A DNA stretch of 10,119 nucleotides from Gammaproteobacteria bacterium. Lineage in GTDB: Bacteria > Gemmatimonadota > Gemmatimonadetes > Longimicrobiales > Gaopeijiaceae. The stretch is from NCBI GenBank assembly GCA_024638345.1, contig JAHEKL010000087.1:1-10119 (forward strand), in the 5' to 3' direction. The notes beneath the pieces are model-generated. The model worked only from the letters and a program-made list of their open reading frames with translations. It made no database searches and was not told the origin of the DNA. The position numbers were made by a program, and so were the translations under genes. This document shows positions 6,795 through 10,119 of this stretch, in pieces; within the stretch, counting starts at the first letter, position 1; the number at the start of each line of letters is the position of its first letter.

Positions 6795-8084
6795 TCAGAC
6801 CTTCCGCCGCTTCTTCTTCAGAAAGTCCATCATCACATACTGACCCAGGGTGATCGTCGAGGTGAAGTACGCCTTGCCCCTGGCAATCTCCGAGACCTTT
6901 TCCACGAACCGGACGAGGTAGGGATCTCTCGCGAGCATGAACGTGTTGATCAGGATTCCGGCTTTGCGACATGCCATCACCTCGCGGTAGCTGCGTCTCA
7001 AGATCTCGGGATCCAGCCCGCCGGAGTTCGTATAGATCCGGCCGTCGCTCAGGGTGATCGCGGACGGCTTGCCGTCGGTGATCATGATGATCTGCCGCAT
7101 CTCCTTCGTCTGGGACAGGAGGATGCGGCGGGCGAGCTCGAGACCTTCGGCCGTGTTCGTGTGATAGGGCCCTACCTGGGCACGGGCCAACTGCGTGAGC
7201 GGAATCTCCTCCGCTCGATCCCCGAAGGTCACGATTCGAAGGGAATCTCCCGGGAACTGCGTCCGGATCAGGTGGGAGAGGGCGAGCGCAACGCGCTTCG
7301 CTGGTGAGAAGCGATCCTCCCCGTAGAGCACCATCGAGTGCGACACGTCCAGCATCAGGACGGTTGCGCACGACGAACGGTACTCCGCCTGATAGACCAT
7401 GAGATCCTTGTAGTCGAGTTGGAGGGGCAGCTGCAGCCCCTCCCGTTCGATCGCGTTGGCCAGCGTCGCAGGTATGTCGAGATTGAGCGTGTCGCCGAAC
7501 TCGTAGGTGCGACTCGCGCTGCCGGCTTCGACCCCGGTCGAGAGGTGGGGGGTGTCGTGTGATCCGAAGGAGGACTTGCCCATTGCCCCGAGCAGATTGC
7601 GGAGTGCCCGGTATCCCAGGAAGTCCATCCCTTTTTGGGTGAGCGAGAAGTCCACTCCCTGTGCGGCCTCTCGCGCCTCGTCGACTTCCCCACCCTGTCC
7701 GGTCACGTCGAGTGTCGTGCCGGGGAGCCCTCCTCCGGACTCTAGAGACAGGTATCCTTCCTCCACCATGCGTTGGATGAGGTCGTCGAGCATCTCGGCG
7801 ATTCGAGCGCGGAGGTCCTCGTCGCCCTCTCCTTCCCCGCGAAGCTCCTTGAGCATCTCGGGGGTCAGCTCGCCGCTCTCCAGCAGGGCCCGCAGGAGCG
7901 CCTCTTTCAGCGACTCCAGCGAGGAGGTATCCTCGTCCCCGGACCAGCCCCAATAAGGATGGAAGTGCGGGCCTCCCGCGAAGCCACCGTCGAGCAGGAA
8001 GTCGGAGAGCCTTTCCAGTAGCGCGTCGAGGTTCAGCGCGTCCAGAAAGCTCCCGCGGTACTTGGAGTAGGTCGTGAAGCGCAT
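6795..8084 (-). CDS. VWA-domain protein with intact MIDAS
   Basis: 429-aa soluble protein. The N-terminal half (1-235) is mostly helical and acidic, with a Gly/Trp patch around 33-48 (GGFAGGPHFHPYWGW) and two Leu-rich helices at 56-115. The C-terminal half is a von Willebrand factor A domain with the metal-ion-dependent adhesion site DVSHSM (D246, S248, S250), a conserved Thr (T309 or T311 in HTNT) and TDG (336-338). It ends in a very basic tail, KKKRRK. Bacterial proteins of this layout usually work with a MoxR-type AAA+ ATPase as a chaperone or metal-insertion pair. No MoxR gene is next to it here: the gene upstream is divergent mutY and the gene downstream is convergent. ATG 8084 begins with the plausible MRFTTYSKYRG. 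No strong Shine-Dalgarno is seen. No signal peptide or membrane segment is visible, so it is probably cytoplasmic. Confidence 0.9.
   Translation of the reverse strand: MRFTTYSKYRGSFLDALNLDALLERLSDFLLDGGFAGGPHFHPYWGWSGDEDTSSLESLKEALLRALLESGELTPEMLKELRGEGEGDEDLRARIAEMLDDLIQRMVEEGYLSLESGGGLPGTTLDVTGQGGEVDEAREAAQGVDFSLTQKGMDFLGYRALRNLLGAMGKSSFGSHDTPHLSTGVEAGSASRTYEFGDTLNLDIPATLANAIEREGLQLPLQLDYKDLMVYQAEYRSSCATVLMLDVSHSMVLYGEDRFSPAKRVALALSHLIRTQFPGDSLRIVTFGDRAEEIPLTQLARAQVGPYHTNTAEGLELARRILLSQTKEMRQIIMITDGKPSAITLSDGRIYTNSGGLDPEILRRSYREVMACRKAGILINTFMLARDPYLVRFVEKVSEIARGKAYFTSTITLGQYVMMDFLKKKRRKV
8064..8067 (+). promoter_or_regulatory. Shine-Dalgarno deciding the mutY start
   Basis: GGAG lies 6 bases before GTG 8074. 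The in-frame stop TAG at 8068-8070 sits between them, and no other standard start occurs in the first 37 codons, so this GTG is the forced start. The site is inside the divergent VWA coding sequence. Confidence 0.7.
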
Positions 8085-9318
8085 CAGCCAGGATCCATCA
8101 CATCGCGAGAAGAAGGGTGAGGAAAGGCGCGAAGTTGATACCGAGCCGCTCTCGACCGGTTCCGAGATCCGCGCCCTCCGACTCTCGCTGCTTCGCTATT
8201 TCGACCAGAAGCGTCGCGACCTCCCTTGGAGAAGAAGCCGAGATCCATACCGCGTGTGGGTCTCTGAGATCATGCTTCAGCAGACACGCGTCGAGACTGT
8301 GATTCCATACTTCGAGGCTTGGTTGCGTCGGTTCCCGACCATAGGGAAGCTGGCGGAGGCCGAAGAGCAGGAGGTGCTCCGACTGTGGCAGGGCCTGGGG
8401 TACTATTCGCGAGCACGCAATCTCCATCGCGCTGCTCGCGAGGTGATGCGCCGCTACGATGGAGAGATTCCCGGCGACCCCACCACCCTGGAGACGCTTC
8501 CCGGAATCGGCCCGTACACTTCAGGAGCCGTCGCCTCGATCGCGTTTCAGGTTCCGGTGCCCGCCGTCGACGGCAATGCTCGGAGAGTCCTCTCTCGTCT
8601 GACGGACGACCCTGACCCCGGTTGGCCCACACTGAGGCGTTGGGCTTCGGCCCTGATCGATCCGGAGGCCCCCGGGGACTTCAATCAGGCGCTGATGGAG
8701 CTCGGCTCCAAGATCTGTTCTCCACGTCGTCCGAAATGTGGGGAGTGCCCACTCTCGGACTTCTGTGCGGCCCGTCGCGCGGGCACGCAGAGCGAGCGGC
8801 CCGCGCCTCGCCGGCGACGGTCCGTGCCGAGGCTCGTGGAGGCGGTCGCGGTGCTACTATGCGAAGCGAGGCCGTCGCGATCGGGATCGGACGATGTGGA
8901 TTCCACCACTCCCACGAGGCGGGTTCTGCTGCGCCGACGTCCCTCGACGGGTCTCCTGGGTGGGATGTGGGAGTTCCCCGGTGGGCCGGTTGCAGCGGGA
9001 GAGGACCCGCTCGAGGTGGCTCGCAGGGTCGGCCGCTCCCTGGTATCTCAGTCGGACGGCTCCCGGCTCGAGCGACATTCGGATTGCGCGGCCGTCGACC
9101 TCGGACCCGTGCAGCGCCTGCGAGTTGTCGACCACGCGTTCACCCACCGGCGCCTTCAGTACGTACCGTTCCTGTTCCGCCTTTCCGCCCAGGGGCCGGC
9201 GCCGGAGGGGGACAGTGAGCTGATGTGGATGGATCCCTACGAGGCCGCCGGGGTGCCCATTCCGGTGGCGCAGCTCAAGGTGCTGACACAGGTGTTCGGA
9301 CCGACAGGCCCGCCCTGA
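8074..9318 (+). CDS. mutY: Adenine DNA glycosylase MutY
   Basis: 414-aa base-excision repair glycosylase that removes adenine mispaired with 8-oxoguanine (GO system). Visible in order: catalytic Glu65 in VSEIMLQQT; helix-hairpin-helix LPGIGPYTSGA (142-152), with Tyr148 in the place of a catalytic Tyr seen in other MutY proteins; catalytic Asp166 in PAVDGNARR; and the 4Fe-4S loop C-x6-C-x2-C-x5-C at C215, C222, C225, C231. A Nudix-like 8-oxoG recognition domain spans about 253-408, with GLLGGMWEFPGG (293-304) and FTHRRL (356-361). All key residues are intact, so it should be active. The extra N-terminal stretch (1-33) is charged and not part of the usual fold. A short polar insert (266-281) lies in the C-terminal domain. 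GTG 8074 overlaps the divergent VWA start by 11 bases. The Usp gene follows 47 bases downstream and may be cotranscribed. Confidence 0.97.
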   Translation: MKRISQDPSHREKKGEERREVDTEPLSTGSEIRALRLSLLRYFDQKRRDLPWRRSRDPYRVWVSEIMLQQTRVETVIPYFEAWLRRFPTIGKLAEAEEQEVLRLWQGLGYYSRARNLHRAAREVMRRYDGEIPGDPTTLETLPGIGPYTSGAVASIAFQVPVPAVDGNARRVLSRLTDDPDPGWPTLRRWASALIDPEAPGDFNQALMELGSKICSPRRPKCGECPLSDFCAARRAGTQSERPAPRRRRSVPRLVEAVAVLLCEARPSRSGSDDVDSTTPTRRVLLRRRPSTGLLGGMWEFPGGPVAAGEDPLEVARRVGRSLVSQSDGSRLERHSDCAAVDLGPVQRLRVVDHAFTHRRLQYVPFLFRLSAQGPAPEGDSELMWMDPYEAAGVPIPVAQLKVLTQVFGPTGPP

Positions 9319-9355
9319 TCGGCGGAGACCAAGCCACGCCGCGCAATCCCGAACC

Positions 9356-9359
9356 GGAG
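9356..9359 (+). promoter_or_regulatory. Shine-Dalgarno of the universal stress protein gene
   Basis: GGAG lies 6 bases before ATG 9366, supporting that start. The 47 bases between mutY and this gene show no terminator-like hairpin, so read-through from mutY is possible. Confidence 0.6.
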
Positions 9360-9365
9360 TCTCCG

Positions 9366-10119
9366 ATGTACCGCACGCTCTTGGTGCCACTGGACGGATC
9401 GCATTTCAGCGAGGAAGCGCTGCCATTGGCCGCGCTATTGGCTCGTACCCTGGGTGCGGAGCTGCATCTGGCTCATGTGATCCATCCTTCGTACGACGTC
9501 GACTTCAAGACACCGCAGGAGGACCTGGATTGGCGGCAGGGGGTCCGGGACGGAGCGACGGGCTATCTGGAAGCCTTCGCGTCCGATCTCAGGGAGCAGG
9601 GGGTCTCGACGCTGACCGCGGTGCTGGAAGGACGCACGATCCCGGCGCTGACCGAGTACGTGACCTCACAAGAGATCGACCTGATCGTGCTCACAACCCA
9701 TGGAAGCGGCGGTGTGCGCCGTTGGTGGCTGGGAAGCGTCGCAGACGGCCTGGTGCGAGAGGGGGGTGTGGATCTCCTGCTCGTACGTCCGTGGGACGAA
9801 ACCCGAGACCGTGGGCCCGGGCAGTCGCGATTCGATCGCGTCCTGGTCCCGGTAGATGGTTCCGAGCTCGCGGAGGCGGCTCTCGAGCCTGCCAGAATGC
9901 TGGCGAAGCGTTTCGGGGCCAGGGTCCGGGTGACGCGAGTCGTTCCAAAGCCACTCGAGCTGACTTCCATCTATGGGGTTCCGGGTGTCGAGATCAGTGG
10001 TCAAGGGCACGAGCGCCGGATGTCCGAGGCACACCGATACCTCGAGGGCCTCGTGGAGGCTTACCCGGACGAGGCTATCGAGGGGGCCGCCATCGAGAAT
10101 TCTGGCGCTGCGGAGGGCG
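9366..10119 (+). CDS. Tandem universal stress protein (UspA family), 3' end off window
   Basis: Cytoplasmic universal stress protein with two Usp domains in tandem; 251 codons are visible and the C-terminal end is cut. Domain 1 (1-142) begins MYRTLLVPLDGS and has the ATP-binding loop THGSGGVRRWWLGS, matching the G-x9-G-S part of the UspA nucleotide motif (G113, G123, S124); the first Gly of the full motif is Thr110, as in many homologues. Domain 2 starts at about 157 with FDRVLVPVDGSELAEAAL, and its nucleotide loop lies beyond the window, so whether it binds ATP cannot be judged. Tandem Usp proteins are common in stress-tolerant bacteria and archaea, and their precise roles vary. It lies downstream of mutY in the same direction, consistent with a shared stress-response theme, though that link is inference. 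Confidence 0.93.
   Translation, partial: MYRTLLVPLDGSHFSEEALPLAALLARTLGAELHLAHVIHPSYDVDFKTPQEDLDWRQGVRDGATGYLEAFASDLREQGVSTLTAVLEGRTIPALTEYVTSQEIDLIVLTTHGSGGVRRWWLGSVADGLVREGGVDLLLVRPWDETRDRGPGQSRFDRVLVPVDGSELAEAALEPARMLAKRFGARVRVTRVVPKPLELTSIYGVPGVEISGQGHERRMSEAHRYLEGLVEAYPDEAIEGAAIENSGAAEG

Noticed and set aside
6688..7953. 421-codon open frame on the minus strand overlapping the VWA gene
   Set aside because: It is rich in Arg, Gly, Pro and His with no motif, and runs along the VWA gene in another frame; the VWA frame has clear domain motifs.
1..10119. CRISPR arrays, insertion sequences, tRNA/rRNA genes, phage or defence modules
   Set aside because: No repeated spacer structure, terminal inverted repeats, transposase motifs or RNA gene signatures were seen on either strand.

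Overview
The window is a high-GC (about two thirds G+C by eye), gene-dense bacterial chromosome segment. It has no mobile elements, RNA genes or CRISPR array that I can see. The protein set suggests a diderm bacterium: a type II secretion/type IV pilus ATPase, a DUF192 lipoprotein candidate, an NtrY-like sensor kinase, a Yip1-family membrane protein, MutY and a tandem universal stress protein. Gemmatimonadota or a similar lineage would fit, but this is an impression from gene style and composition, because no marker gene is present.

Left part (1-4921, all minus strand) looks like one leftward transcription unit. In transcription order it holds an unrecognised 185-aa soluble protein; an alkaline-phosphatase-superfamily metalloenzyme; a GspE/PilB-type ATPase with an N-terminal MshEN-like domain and an unusual C-terminal pair of zinc ribbons; a possible small protein starting inside the GspE stop codon; and a transmembrane histidine kinase that runs off the left edge. 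The metalloenzyme and the kinase are easy to recognise, but why they sit around a secretion ATPase is not clear.

Middle part (4922-6757): a 203-bp divergent intergenic region separates the leftward unit from a rightward Yip1-family membrane protein gene. That gene converges, with only 10 bp between, on a DUF192 lipoprotein candidate. A second divergent gap (6344-6499) separates DUF192 from a Trm112-like small protein.

Right part (6795-10119): a leftward VWA-domain protein with an intact MIDAS motif is divergent from mutY (adenine glycosylase), and the two start codons overlap by 11 bp. A two-domain universal stress protein follows mutY and is cut by the right edge.

The region reads as largely ordinary core and accessory genome. 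The best second looks are the modified GspE (possible cyclic-di-GMP input plus extra zinc ribbons), the possible overlapping small gene after it, and the two poorly explained genes upstream of it.
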